From assembly GCA_965146665.1 (NCBI GenBank), contig CBCTHE010000002.1:248001-312000 (forward strand): 64,000 nt of DNA, read 5' to 3'. Below, in pieces: positions 23,153 to 32,681 of this stretch. This DNA comes from Ructibacterium sp965146665 (lineage in GTDB: Bacteria; Bacillota; Clostridia; Monoglobales; Monoglobaceae). The position numbers and the translations under genes were made by a program. The notes under the pieces are model-generated. The model did no database searches and was not told the origin of the DNA. It saw only the letters and a program-made list of their open reading frames with translations. Position 1 is the first letter of the stretch. Each line of letters begins with the position of its first letter.

Positions 23153-26059
23153 CTAATCCAGAATAAGCTGAATGGTTTGGATTTCAAAACCGCGGAAGGG
23201 AATACAGGTCAGGTCTGCCGTCTGCGCTTCCTCCTCCATCAGATTCACCAGATATGCCTCCTTCACAGGACGGCGCACAGTGAGGGCCGCCTCTCCGGCT
23301 ATGCCCGCGCTCTCGTACAGACGCACAATCACCGCTTCGCTGTCCTCCGCCTTCTTCACACTCTCTATAATGATCCTGGGATTGTCCACCGTCATCAGCT
23401 GTTCTATCCGGCCGCCAATCCGAAGCTCCTGATTAAATTCGTACGACTTCCGTAAAACATCGCTGTGCAGAACATCTCCCGGGTGGGGATACAGGGCATA
23501 CCGGAAACTGTGTCTGCCCCGGTCCGCCGCCTCGCCGGGATAGTTCGGACTGCGCAGAAGGTTCAGATCCAGCATCCCATTCTCCACACAATACCCATAC
23601 TTGCTGTCATTCAGCAGGGCCGCGCCATAGCCGCCGTCCGAAAGATCCGCGTATTTATGCGCACAAATCTCACACTTCGCCATGTCCCAGCTGGTGTTTC
23701 GGTGCGCGGGCCGGCGAATATTTCCGTACTGGATGTCACAGGTCACCTCATCTGTCTCAATGTTCGTATAGAACGCCGTCCTGAGCATCTTCTGGCTCTC
23801 CTGCCAATCCGCTTCTGTGTCAAAGGTCACAAGCGGACTTCCCTCTGTGATGGAGATCGTCTGACGGATGGTGCTCTTGCCGTATACATACTCCTGCACC
23901 ACCTTTTTCACCGGGCCGTCCGTCCTGCCCTCCGAACGCACCAGACGGAAATACCGCGGTGCACGTTCACGGTAGGTCTCGTTGAAGTCCCAGCAGTCCC
24001 CGTCGTCATAGTACAGCGCCAGACGGTTGGACGGTGCGGAAAGCACTTCTCTGCGCGCCCGCAGGTCATATACCGAAGTCACCGCGCCGCTCTCGTCAAA
24101 GCGCACCCGCACACAGCCGTTTTCCAGCAGGTCCGCCGGTGCCGCCGCCTCTTTACAGGCCCGGCCCCCGCCCAGCTCCGCGCTGCCCATGGCCGGCACT
24201 GTCACATAATACCATTTTCCCTGCTCCTTAATCCAGGCCTCACGGTCCCAGGACAGGGAGTTGATGGCATAATTCCCATCACCATAGGCCGATTTCACAA
24301 GCGCCTCTGTCTCCTTATACAGGGCCGCATACCGTTCCAGTGATTCATCATACACACGCTTGATGGAGGAACCCGGCAAAATATCGTGGAATTGATACAG
24401 CAGTACCTCTTTCCAGATCCGCTCCAGTTCCGCCTGGGGATACGCCGTCCCGGACGCTATGGCCGCAAACTCTGCCTCCCGGAGCAGATTTTCCATCCGC
24501 CGGTTGTATTGCTTGTTCCGCGCCTGGGTGGTATAGGTCCCCTGATGCTTTTCCAGATAAAGCTCCCCGCGGAAGGTCTTGTATCTCTCTTTCCCAGTCT
24601 CCAGCCGGTGGAAAAATGCCGCCGCGGGCCCCTGCTCCACCGGTATCAGTCCGGACAGGTTCTTTTCCCGGGCCAGCGCCTCCAGATGACTCTCCCCGGG
24701 ACCTCCGCCGCCGTCGCCGATGCCAAACAGCATCACCGCCTCGCTGCACACCGCCTTATCCAGATAGTTCCGTTCCGTTTTCTTAATTGCCCACGGCATT
24801 GCCATGGAGTTGTACTCTCCCTCCGGCGGCATATGTACCAAAACCTCGCTCCCGTCTATCCCCTTCCACCGGAAGGTATGATGCGGATGCGTGTTATGCT
24901 GGCTCCAGGACAGCTTAATCGTCAGGAAATACGGCACATTGCTTTTTTTCAGCAGCTGCGGCAGCGCCCCGGTGTATCCGAACACATCCGGCAGCCATAG
25001 TATCTCCATCTCCTTTCCAAATTCCTCCCGGAAAAACCGTTTTCCGTACAGAATCTGCCGCACCAGAGCCTCGCCGCCGGACACATTGGTATCCGCCTCC
25101 ACCCACATGGCTCCCTGGGCCTCCCAGCGGCCCTCCCGCACCCGCTCTTTGATCTGGCTGTACAGCTTCGGATGTTCGTCCTTTACCCACTGGTACAGCT
25201 GGGGCTGGCTGGCACCGAACACATAGTCCGGATATTTCTCCATATTCCGCAGCACGGTCGCAAAGGTTCGGGCGCCCTTCCGCTTTGTCTCCCGAATGGG
25301 CCACAGCCACGCCAGATCTATGTGCGCGTGTCCAACCGCGGACAGCCTCAGGTCAGAATCCCCGCCCTGTTTCGCCAGTTCCTTTGCCAGAATGTTCCGG
25401 GCGTTCTCCACCTCTTCATCTGTCAGGTCCCACAGCTGACAGGAGGCCTCAAACAGGCTCTGCAAAAGCCGGTGGTATCTCGCCGTGTCCTCCGGTAATT
25501 CCTTCATTAAATCAAACAGGATATACGCGTCATAGTACAGCGCCTTCACGTTTTCCCTGCAGATGCTGATGTCCGCGTATTCTACCAGCCCTAAGTCTCC
25601 GCGTGCACCGAACAGATCATTGCACCCGGCGTCCGCCCACAGGTCAACCGTCTCGCCGCCTTCCGCTTTTTCCGCAATCACATACTCGCGCTTCTTCGGG
25701 CTTCCGCACATGGGATTCATGGAGGAGCTTCCGCTGGTCAGCCCCTGCACCGGCACGCCCTCCCGGTCAAATACGCACAGCTCCCCGTGCACATCTATGT
25801 AAAGCACCGCCTTTTTTCCCTTGGCTGCTTCCGGCACCCTGCCGGTGATATGGAACCAGCCGCAGTCCCACAGCTTGCCCCAGTATTCTCCTTTTCTGAC
25901 CGTCTTCCGCGTCCCTGTGTCCCGCGCCGCATACGGCACCGGCTCCGGTGTTACATATACTTCAAGCTCCGCCTCGCCCACCGGCACATAGATCCCCTGT
26001 TCCAGCCGGCTCAGCATCCCCTCTATCGCTTCTTTCTGTTTCCTCTCGTTATATGGCAT
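23153..26059 (-). CDS. GH38 alpha-mannosidase
   Basis: A 968-residue enzyme that removes alpha-linked mannose, with a zinc-dependent retaining mechanism. The zinc motif GHAHIDLAWLWP starts at residue 243 (H244, H246, D248), and LWLPDVFGYTG near 355-363 supplies D358 as the likely nucleophile. The N-terminal ~230 residues form a beta-rich leading domain and the C-terminal ~450 the middle helical and beta-sandwich domains. There is no signal peptide, so it acts in the cytoplasm on imported oligosaccharides. GGAGG precedes ATG 26059. Monocistronic with its own terminator; no sugar transporter is next to it. Confidence 0.95.
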   Translation of the reverse strand: MPYNERKQKEAIEGMLSRLEQGIYVPVGEAELEVYVTPEPVPYAARDTGTRKTVRKGEYWGKLWDCGWFHITGRVPEAAKGKKAVLYIDVHGELCVFDREGVPVQGLTSGSSSMNPMCGSPKKREYVIAEKAEGGETVDLWADAGCNDLFGARGDLGLVEYADISICRENVKALYYDAYILFDLMKELPEDTARYHRLLQSLFEASCQLWDLTDEEVENARNILAKELAKQGGDSDLRLSAVGHAHIDLAWLWPIRETKRKGARTFATVLRNMEKYPDYVFGASQPQLYQWVKDEHPKLYSQIKERVREGRWEAQGAMWVEADTNVSGGEALVRQILYGKRFFREEFGKEMEILWLPDVFGYTGALPQLLKKSNVPYFLTIKLSWSQHNTHPHHTFRWKGIDGSEVLVHMPPEGEYNSMAMPWAIKKTERNYLDKAVCSEAVMLFGIGDGGGGPGESHLEALAREKNLSGLIPVEQGPAAAFFHRLETGKERYKTFRGELYLEKHQGTYTTQARNKQYNRRMENLLREAEFAAIASGTAYPQAELERIWKEVLLYQFHDILPGSSIKRVYDESLERYAALYKETEALVKSAYGDGNYAINSLSWDREAWIKEQGKWYYVTVPAMGSAELGGGRACKEAAAPADLLENGCVRVRFDESGAVTSVYDLRARREVLSAPSNRLALYYDDGDCWDFNETYRERAPRYFRLVRSEGRTDGPVKKVVQEYVYGKSTIRQTISITEGSPLVTFDTEADWQESQKMLRTAFYTNIETDEVTCDIQYGNIRRPAHRNTSWDMAKCEICAHKYADLSDGGYGAALLNDSKYGYCVENGMLDLNLLRSPNYPGEAADRGRHSFRYALYPHPGDVLHSDVLRKSYEFNQELRIGGRIEQLMTVDNPRIIIESVKKAEDSEAVIVRLYESAGIAGEAALTVRRPVKEAYLVNLMEEEAQTADLTCIPFRGFEIQTIQLILD

Positions 26060-26646
26060 TTCCCTTCTCCTCCTTCTTTTTTCTCTCTTTCATCTACCAC
26101 AATTTTTCTCTTCTCTTTTAATGATTTTATTATACACTTTTTTCCTGAACTTGCAACCCCTCCTTTTCAATTTTTCCTCGGACGCAATTCCAGCATTCTC
26201 TCATTATAATATGCGTATATTCGCCTGAGCCCGGATATTTTTTATCGGACAGGCACCGGAAACCCAGAAAAACAGTCGGTGTCCCATTTATTGGACACCC
26301 ATTATGTTATAATGTATCATACGAAACATACAAGACGTTATCTTGGTGTTCCGTATAAATTCTTCTCGATCCCCGTTGCGACGATCCGCGCAATGGGGTC
26401 TTTTTATATTTTCAAAAAAATTTTCTATCTGGCCAAAAAGAAATGACTGCCGTGCAAGCCTTCCGGCCTATATGAAAAAAGCGTGATGCTTTCCGGCCTC
26501 AGCTCTATGCTCTGCTGACGGCGGACGGCGAAGCATGTCTTTTGTATATTTTTCCGGCAATATGTTTAAACTAATTTCGGTAGGCGCATTTTGGAAATTT
26601 GCACTTTACTTACGGCGCGAGATATACTATACTGGAGGTAGTCTGT
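26060..26646. other. Long divergent intergenic region
   Basis: This 587-bp gap between GH38 and the permease gene has no convincing coding frame. It holds a hairpin with GGTGTCC/GGACACC arms at 26279-26298, a probable small RNA with its own -10 and terminator (26308-26405), and a second possible promoter (TATACT near 26621) for the permease. The stretch 26420-26590 shows nothing I can name. Confidence 0.6.
26319..26405 (+). ncRNA. Candidate small RNA or structured leader
   Basis: A TATAAT at 26308-26313 is followed by a stem-loop at 26319-26356: ATACG, AACA and CAAGA pair with TCTTG, TGTT and CGTAT, with two small internal mismatches and a CGTTA loop. A terminator follows at 26368-26405 (GATCCCC and GGGGTC arms, then TTTTT). 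The predicted transcript of about 87 nt contains little but these two hairpins. The -35 region is weak. It ends 240 bp before the permease gene, so it may be free-standing. No known riboswitch class was matched. Confidence 0.45.
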
Positions 26647-28086
26647 ATGGAAAGAAATCAAACAAAAGATAAAAAAATATTGTGGTATACCTTGGCATTT
26701 ATGGCCTTTTCCACGGTTTGGGGCTTTGGCAACGTGATCAACGGCTTCGCCTCTTATGACGGTCTGCGGTCCGTCATTCCCTGGATTCTGGTCTTTGTGC
26801 TGTACTTTATCCCCTATGCCCTGATGGTAGGCGAACTTGGCTCCGCCTTTCAGCACGCCGAGGGCGGGGTGAGCTCCTGGGTCCACGAGACCATCGGCCC
26901 GCGCATGGCGTTTTATGCCGGCTGGACTTACTGGGTTGTGCACATGCCCTATATCTCCCAGAAGCCCACCACTGCGCTGATTGCCGCGGGCTGGGCCATC
27001 TTTGGGGACGGCCGGGTCAGCCAGATGGGGGCCGTCGCCCTGCACCTGGGCGGACTGGTTCTGTTTTTCGTATGCCTGTTTATGGCCAGCCGCGGGATCT
27101 CCTGGATCAAAAAAATTGCCTCTCTGGCCGGCACCTCCATGTTTGTCATGTCCATTCTGTTCATCCTGATGATGCTGGCCGCACCGGCTGTCACAAGGGG
27201 ACAGGGCATGAATCACATCGACTGGTCATGGAATACCTTCCGGCCCAGCTTTGATATGAGCTTCTGGATGAATCTCTCCATTCTGATCCTTGCGGTGGGC
27301 GGCTGTGAAAAGATTTCCCCCTATGTCAATAAAATGAAAGAGCCCGCCAAAAACTTCCCCAGGGGCATGATTGCTCTGGCCGTCATGGTCATGGTCTGTG
27401 CCATTCTCGGCACCATCGCCCTGGGCATGATTGTGGACTCCGCACACATTCCCGCCGACTTCATGACCAACGGCGCCTATTTTGCATTCCAAAAGGTTGG
27501 GCAGTTCTACGGTATGGGGAATCTGCTGATGATCGTATATGCCATCGCCTATTTCATCGGCCAGGTGTCCGTCATTATTATCTCCATTGACGCGCCGCTC
27601 CGGATGCTTCTGGACAGCGCGGACACCAGCTATATTCCGCACAGGCTTCTGAAAAAGAACAAATACGGGGTCTACACCAACGGCTATTTGCTGATCGCGG
27701 TGATCGTCACCGTCCTGATCGTCCTTCCTGTCTTTGGAATCGGCAGCGTGAACGACATTGTGAAATACCTGATCCGGCTCAATGCCATCTGTATGCCCCT
27801 GCGGTATCTTTGGGTATTTGCCGCCTATATCGCCCTGCGCCGGCTGGGCAACCGGTACCGGCCCGCATACCGCTTTGTCAGGAGCCGGATGTTCGGCATC
27901 GCGGCAGGCATCTGGTGCTTTGCCCTGACCGCGTATTCCTGCATCAGCGGGATCCTGAATGTGGAGTCCCCTTTCCAGCTTATCATGAATATTCTGACGC
28001 CGTTTATTCTGGTTGGTCTGGGCGTGATACTGCCCCTGATCGCCAGAAAGAGCAACGGCCATCTGCCAAAGACGCCGGAGCGCTGA
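26647..28086 (+). CDS. APC family amino acid permease
   Basis: A 479-residue membrane protein with about twelve helices and the amino acid/polyamine/organocation permease pattern, closest in feel to glutamate:GABA antiporter-like members. GGAGGT sits seven bases before ATG 26647; the frame extends upstream without another good start. The M18 aminopeptidase gene starts 55 bp downstream with no terminator between, so the two are probably one operon for taking up and processing amino acids or small peptides. Substrate not determinable. Confidence 0.88.
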   Translation: MERNQTKDKKILWYTLAFMAFSTVWGFGNVINGFASYDGLRSVIPWILVFVLYFIPYALMVGELGSAFQHAEGGVSSWVHETIGPRMAFYAGWTYWVVHMPYISQKPTTALIAAGWAIFGDGRVSQMGAVALHLGGLVLFFVCLFMASRGISWIKKIASLAGTSMFVMSILFILMMLAAPAVTRGQGMNHIDWSWNTFRPSFDMSFWMNLSILILAVGGCEKISPYVNKMKEPAKNFPRGMIALAVMVMVCAILGTIALGMIVDSAHIPADFMTNGAYFAFQKVGQFYGMGNLLMIVYAIAYFIGQVSVIIISIDAPLRMLLDSADTSYIPHRLLKKNKYGVYTNGYLLIAVIVTVLIVLPVFGIGSVNDIVKYLIRLNAICMPLRYLWVFAAYIALRRLGNRYRPAYRFVRSRMFGIAAGIWCFALTAYSCISGILNVESPFQLIMNILTPFILVGLGVILPLIARKSNGHLPKTPER

Positions 28087-28141
28087 CCTGCGGCCCCGGC
28101 TGCCCGGCGGCATTTCTATCCAAATCACAGGAGGTTTTACC

Positions 28142-29467
28142 ATGTATCAGAAAATAACACAGGAACTGCTGGACTTTATCGCCAAATGCCCCAACTGTTA
28201 TCATACGGTTCAGACCGTCACCGGAATTCTAAAGGATGCCGGGTATACAGAGCTGTCTGAGGGCAGTCCGTGGAAGCTTGCGGCGGGCGGCCGGTACTAT
28301 GTCACCCGAAATCTTTCCTCTGTCATTGCCTTCCGCGTACCGGCGGGGGAATTCCAGGGCTTTATGCTGACCGCGAGCCACAGCGAATCCCCGGCCTTTA
28401 AGATCAAGCCCGACCCTGAAATGCCGGCCGAGGGCTGTTATGTGAAGCTCAATGTGGAGAAGTACGGCGGCATGATCCTCTCCACCTGGCTGGACCGGCC
28501 CCTTTCCGTGGCAGGACGTGTCATGGTCCGGACGCCTGAGGGCGTGACGGCACGGCTGGTCAATGTGGACCGGGATCTGCTGGTGATCCCCAATTTGGCC
28601 ATTCATATGAACCGGAGCGCCAATGAGGGCTATGCCTTTAACCCCCAGAAAGATATGCTCCCCCTGTTCGGGGACGAGACCGCTGCCGGGGGCTTCTGGC
28701 CGCTGATTGCCCAGGAGGCCGGTGCGGCGGCAGAGGATATACTGGGGAGCGACCTGTTCCTCTACTGCCGCACCCCTGGCGCCATTTGGGGACACCACAA
28801 CGAGTTTGCCTCCTCGCCGCGGCTGGATGACCTGCAGTGCACTTTCGGCACCCTGAAAGGCTTTTTGTCCGGCGGACATAGCCGGACCCTGCCGGTCTAC
28901 TGCGTCTTTGACAATGAGGAGGTGGGATCCGGTACCAAGCAGGGTGCAAAATCCACCTTCTTATACGATGTTCTGCGCCGCATCAATGACGGCTTGGGAC
29001 GGGACCACGGCCAGTACCTTCAGGCGCTGGCTTCAAGCTTTATGCTGTCTGCGGACAATGGGCATGCCGTCCATCCCAACCAGCCGGAGAAGGCGGACCC
29101 CACTCACCGGCCCAGGCTCAACGGGGGCGTGGTCATCAAATACAACGCCAATCAGAAATATACCACGGACGCGGTATCAGAGGCGGTCTTCCGCCATATC
29201 TGCGAGCAGGCGCAGGTACCGGTCCAGGAGTACACCAACCGGAGCGATGTTCCGGGGGGATCCACCCTTGGAAATCTCTCCACTGAAAAGGTCTCTATCA
29301 ACACCGCAGATATTGGCCTTGCCCAGCTGGCCATGCACTCCTCCTATGAGACTGTGGGGAGCATGGATACCCAGTATCTGTGTCAGGCGGCACAGGCCTT
29401 TTATGACACCTGTCTCACCGCCGCGGCGGACGGTGTCTACCAGATCGAAAACCGTACGGCTCTGTAA
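28142..29467 (+). CDS. M18 family aminopeptidase
   Basis: A 441-residue cytoplasmic metallopeptidase (ApeB/aspartyl aminopeptidase family) that removes N-terminal residues, often acidic, from peptides. The first metal ligand is in SHSESPAFKIKP (H80), LDDL near 229 supplies the bridging Asp, and DNEEVGSGTKQGA near 257 holds the catalytic Glu and a metal-ligand Glu. The C-terminal histidine ligand is in QLAMHSSYE near residue 400. AGGAGG lies eight to nine bases before the ATG. Likely co-transcribed with the permease just upstream. Confidence 0.95.
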   Translation: MYQKITQELLDFIAKCPNCYHTVQTVTGILKDAGYTELSEGSPWKLAAGGRYYVTRNLSSVIAFRVPAGEFQGFMLTASHSESPAFKIKPDPEMPAEGCYVKLNVEKYGGMILSTWLDRPLSVAGRVMVRTPEGVTARLVNVDRDLLVIPNLAIHMNRSANEGYAFNPQKDMLPLFGDETAAGGFWPLIAQEAGAAAEDILGSDLFLYCRTPGAIWGHHNEFASSPRLDDLQCTFGTLKGFLSGGHSRTLPVYCVFDNEEVGSGTKQGAKSTFLYDVLRRINDGLGRDHGQYLQALASSFMLSADNGHAVHPNQPEKADPTHRPRLNGGVVIKYNANQKYTTDAVSEAVFRHICEQAQVPVQEYTNRSDVPGGSTLGNLSTEKVSINTADIGLAQLAMHSSYETVGSMDTQYLCQAAQAFYDTCLTAAADGVYQIENRTAL

Positions 29468-29580
29468 TCGCACAGGAGCGCCGGGCGGGTAACCAGTGCG
29501 CTCCCCCCATAGCACAGATCCTTCAGCGGGCGGTCCCATTTTTTCTGTAAATATAATATTATTGCGCACAAGGGTGCTCG

Positions 29581-29608
29581 AAAAATGGAGGCTTAAGCCT
29601 CCATTTTT
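29581..29608. terminator. Palindromic bidirectional terminator
   Basis: AAAAATGGAGGC and its complement form a perfect hairpin ending in five T residues on either strand. Confidence 0.9.
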
Positions 29609-29655
29609 CAGGAAAGAGGTGCGGCAAGGGAGCAAGCAGAATTTATACGTACAGC

Positions 29656-29686
29656 CAAAAGAAACGCCGCGTACTTTAACGCGGCG
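29656..29686 (-). terminator. Probable terminator of the AraC gene
   Basis: CGCCGCGT/ACGCGGCG stem followed on the minus strand by TTTCTTTT. Confidence 0.65.
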
Positions 29687-29848
29687 AAACCGCTCCTCAA
29701 TTCCATTTATCTGCTGATAATATAATATACGATAAGATTACATAATTTAATACATGTAATGCACTTGTAATCGCTTCGATTCGTGTGCTTTTTCATATAA
29801 TAAATAGCAGTCAAATGTCATGCCGTCAGTATTTCTTCTCCCAAAGAA

Positions 29849-30631
29849 TCAGTGATTGTTCATATGAATTCTCCGGTAGGCCTCCCGAAAAGCAGACGGG
29901 CTTTTGCCCTCGTGGTATTGAAAGAAATTGATAAACAGGTTGGAGGTTTCAAAATTCATAATACCGGATATCTGCTTGATGGAATAGTTGGTATTGCACA
30001 GCAGTTCCTTCATCTTCTTTATGATCTCACCAGCAATATACGCCTTGAGCCCCATGCCCATGCTCCTTTTGAAAACCCGTGAAAGATGCTCCGCGCTGTA
30101 TGAAAAATGTGCCGCAATCTGCCCCACGCTGGGCCGCCGGCAGATGTGGAGGCGTATGTATTCAAACACCTCATTGAGGAGCTTGGACTGGTCCAGCGTG
30201 TCCTCCGCCTTGACTCTGTACATTTCCGAGAGAATGTCGAGCACCTGAACATCCCCGGCATATCCGGGCATCAGCCCGGAACAGGCAAAGTGCAGGAGCT
30301 TTCGAAAGGCGTGCTGGTAGGCAAACTGCCGCAGAAGCCGGCCGTGGGGATACAGGCTTTGGAGGTCCGCGCATTGGAAGTGCACCCAGTAGAATCCGGT
30401 CCTGCCCTGGCTGTACCGGGCTCCTTCATGGACCACGCCCCGCTGAAGCAGGATCAGATCGTCCTTTTGCAGTTCATACGCCGCGTCCCCTTCCCGAAGG
30501 CAAACCGTACCCTGGGTGACATAGATGAGTTCATAGTCCCGTTCCGCAATTTTGGGATGGATCCAGGGCTCGTCCGTCAAAAACAGTCCGGCCCCCTCAT
30601 AGGAAAGCGTTACGCCGTCAATGGAAATCAT
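29849..30631 (-). CDS. AraC family transcriptional regulator
   Basis: A 260-residue one-component regulator. Residues about 1-140 form a cupin-like sugar-sensing domain and the C-terminal ~100 residues carry two helix-turn-helix motifs of the AraC type (FSYSAEHLSRVFKRSMG near 190-206 and an ISGIMNF region near 236). It is divergent from the GH127 gene, separated by about 100 bp, so it most likely controls that gene in response to an arabinose- or glycan-derived sugar. That link is by position only. Confidence 0.9.
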   Translation of the reverse strand: MISIDGVTLSYEGAGLFLTDEPWIHPKIAERDYELIYVTQGTVCLREGDAAYELQKDDLILLQRGVVHEGARYSQGRTGFYWVHFQCADLQSLYPHGRLLRQFAYQHAFRKLLHFACSGLMPGYAGDVQVLDILSEMYRVKAEDTLDQSKLLNEVFEYIRLHICRRPSVGQIAAHFSYSAEHLSRVFKRSMGMGLKAYIAGEIIKKMKELLCNTNYSIKQISGIMNFETSNLFINFFQYHEGKSPSAFREAYRRIHMNNH

Positions 30632-30666
30632 ATCAGATTTTCACACCTCTTATCTTCTTTTCAGTA

Positions 30667-30695
30667 TTGCTTTTATCATAACATACCGATACAAT
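30667..30695 (+). promoter_or_regulatory. Promoter of the GH127 gene
   Basis: TTGCTT (30667-30672), 17-bp spacer, TACAAT (30690-30695). ATTGC and GCAAT half-sites flank the promoter (around 30666 and 30700) and may be AraC contacts. Confidence 0.6.
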
Positions 30696-30732
30696 ATATG
30701 CAATACAAATCAGGTATACAGGAGGTATCAGG

Positions 30733-32559
30733 ATGAAATCCATTGATTTTTCAAAGGTCCGGCTCAACGGCGGACTGCTTGGGGAAAAGTATGTGCTGAA
30801 TCAAAAAATCACAGTTCACTGCGTCTGGGAACGTTTTGCGGAAACCGGCCGGACAGCGGCCTTTCAATGCGTCTGGCGGCCGGAGGACGGCGGGGAGAAA
30901 AAGCCGCACATCTTCTGGGACTCGGATGTGGCAAAGTGGATGGAGGCCGCCGCATACCTGCTTCGGCTGGCGCCGGATCCGGAACTGGAGGCGCGGATTG
31001 AGCTGATCATTGACGCCATAGAGGCCAATCAGTGGGCGGACGGATATATCAACAGCTATTATACGGCCATCGAACCGGAAAACCGGTTTACAGACCGCTC
31101 TGCCCACGAGCTTTACTGCGCCGGCCATCTGCTGGAAGCCGCTCTGGCCTATCAGCAGGCCACAGGGCGGGAACGTTTTCTGCGGCTGGTCCTGCGTTAT
31201 GTGGCGCTGATTGACCGATGCTTCCGGCTCGAAAAGACGGCCGCCTTTGACACCCCCGGCCACGAGGAGCTTGAGCTGGCCCTGCTGAAGCTCTATAAAT
31301 GGAGCGGCGAACCCGCGCACCTGGCACTGGCGGAATACTTTCTGGAAACCCGGGGGAACAGCCAGAGGGACATGGCATTTTTTGAGCACGGAGACAACTA
31401 TACTCAGTCCCATCTTCCCATCCGCCGGCAGACTTCAGCTGTTGGCCACAGCGTGCGCGCGGTTTATCTCTACGCAGCCATGGCCGAGCTGGCCAGAGTG
31501 AAGGGGGACGCGGCCCTGCGGCAGGCGTGTGAAGCGCTGTTTGCAGATATGACGGCGCATAAAATGTACATCACGGGCGGACTGGGCAACTCCTTTGCGG
31601 GCGAGGGCTTCACTGTGCCCTATGACCTAACCAATGAACATGCCTATGCGGAGACCTGCGCCTCCATCGGAATGATCTATTTCTGTGACAGAATGTGGCA
31701 GATGACCGGAGAGGCAAAATATGCGGATGTGATAGAGACTGAACTTTACAACGGTATGCTCTCCGGGCTGTCCCTGGACGGCACCTCTTTTTTCTATGAA
31801 AATCCGCTGGAGATCAATTTGGCTAACCGGAAGCGGAAGGAAGCTCTGCCTTTCTTCTGCGAGCACGAACGCTTCCCCATCACCCAGCGGGTGCGTGTGT
31901 TTGAATGTTCCTGCTGTCCCCCCAACCTCAACCGGATACTGGCCTCGCTGGGCGGCTATCTCTATGGCACGGACGGCGGCACGCTGTATGTAAACCAGTT
32001 TGCGGACAGCCAGGCCCGCTGCGGGGACATGGAGGTGATTCAGCGCACCGATTATCCCCGAGGGGGCGCTGTTTCCCTCCGGTGCAGGGGCGTCCGGGAG
32101 CTGAGAATCCGAAAACCCGGCTGGTGTGACCGCTGTACTGTCAGCATGGATTACACACTTGAAGCAGGGTATCTTGTCATCAAGGAGCCGGAGGACGAGG
32201 TGCGGGTTGACTTTGGCATGGAGCCCTTCCTGGTCTCCGCGAACCCGCGGGTCTGGGAAAACAACGGGAAGGCAGCGCTCCAGCGGGGGCCGGTGGTCTA
32301 CTGCGCGGAGGGAATCGACAATCCGGTGCCGAATTTGAATGCCTTGTATATTGACCGGCATCTGCAGGCAGAGGAACATGGACATCCGTCTTTTGCCCTG
32401 CCTATGCTCTCGGTCAAAGGCTTTGCGGAAGAGCCCTCGGATGTGCTGTACCGGAAATTCGCTGATACGCTTGTGCCAGTTACCCTGGAATTTATCCCCT
32501 ATCACGCATTTGCCAACCGCGGCGAAACGGACATGCGCGTCTGGTTCAACTGCCGCTGA
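30733..32559 (+). CDS. GH127 family beta-L-arabinofuranosidase-like glycosidase
   Basis: A 608-residue enzyme of the former DUF1680 group, zinc-dependent retaining glycosidases that use a cysteine nucleophile. Compared with the characterised HypBA1, E291 fits the acid/base Glu, E307 and C309 (AETCAS) and C394, C395 (CSCCPPN) fit the zinc ligands, one of these cysteines being the nucleophile. An (alpha/alpha)6 barrel makes up most of the first 400 residues with beta-sandwich domains after it. No signal peptide, so cytoplasmic. AGGAGG precedes the ATG. The family includes enzymes for other sugars, so the substrate is likely but not certain. Confidence 0.93.
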   Translation: MKSIDFSKVRLNGGLLGEKYVLNQKITVHCVWERFAETGRTAAFQCVWRPEDGGEKKPHIFWDSDVAKWMEAAAYLLRLAPDPELEARIELIIDAIEANQWADGYINSYYTAIEPENRFTDRSAHELYCAGHLLEAALAYQQATGRERFLRLVLRYVALIDRCFRLEKTAAFDTPGHEELELALLKLYKWSGEPAHLALAEYFLETRGNSQRDMAFFEHGDNYTQSHLPIRRQTSAVGHSVRAVYLYAAMAELARVKGDAALRQACEALFADMTAHKMYITGGLGNSFAGEGFTVPYDLTNEHAYAETCASIGMIYFCDRMWQMTGEAKYADVIETELYNGMLSGLSLDGTSFFYENPLEINLANRKRKEALPFFCEHERFPITQRVRVFECSCCPPNLNRILASLGGYLYGTDGGTLYVNQFADSQARCGDMEVIQRTDYPRGGAVSLRCRGVRELRIRKPGWCDRCTVSMDYTLEAGYLVIKEPEDEVRVDFGMEPFLVSANPRVWENNGKAALQRGPVVYCAEGIDNPVPNLNALYIDRHLQAEEHGHPSFALPMLSVKGFAEEPSDVLYRKFADTLVPVTLEFIPYHAFANRGETDMRVWFNCR

Positions 32560-32570
32560 CCGCTTTAATA

Positions 32571-32608
32571 CAGCCGAAGCCCCGCCTGCACAGGCGGGGC
32601 TTCGGCTG
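32571..32608 (+). terminator. Strong hairpin after the GH127 gene
   Basis: An 18-bp perfect stem (CAGCCGAAGCCCCGCCTG and its complement) with a tiny loop starts 12 bp after the stop. There is no clear T-run, so it may act as a barrier or processing signal. Confidence 0.65.
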
Positions 32609-32681
32609 TGTCTGTGTCCAGACGGCGGGCTAAAAGCTGTTTGCATACTGCAATGCCGGATTTGTCAAGCGGATCATTCGG

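Larger units (their letters stand above)
29468..29848. other. Intergenic gap between convergent genes
   Basis: No gene seen. It contains a perfect 28-bp palindromic terminator at 29581-29608 and a second hairpin at 29665-29686 oriented for the minus-strand AraC gene. The remaining AT-rich sequence near 29700-29830 shows no further structure. Confidence 0.6.
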
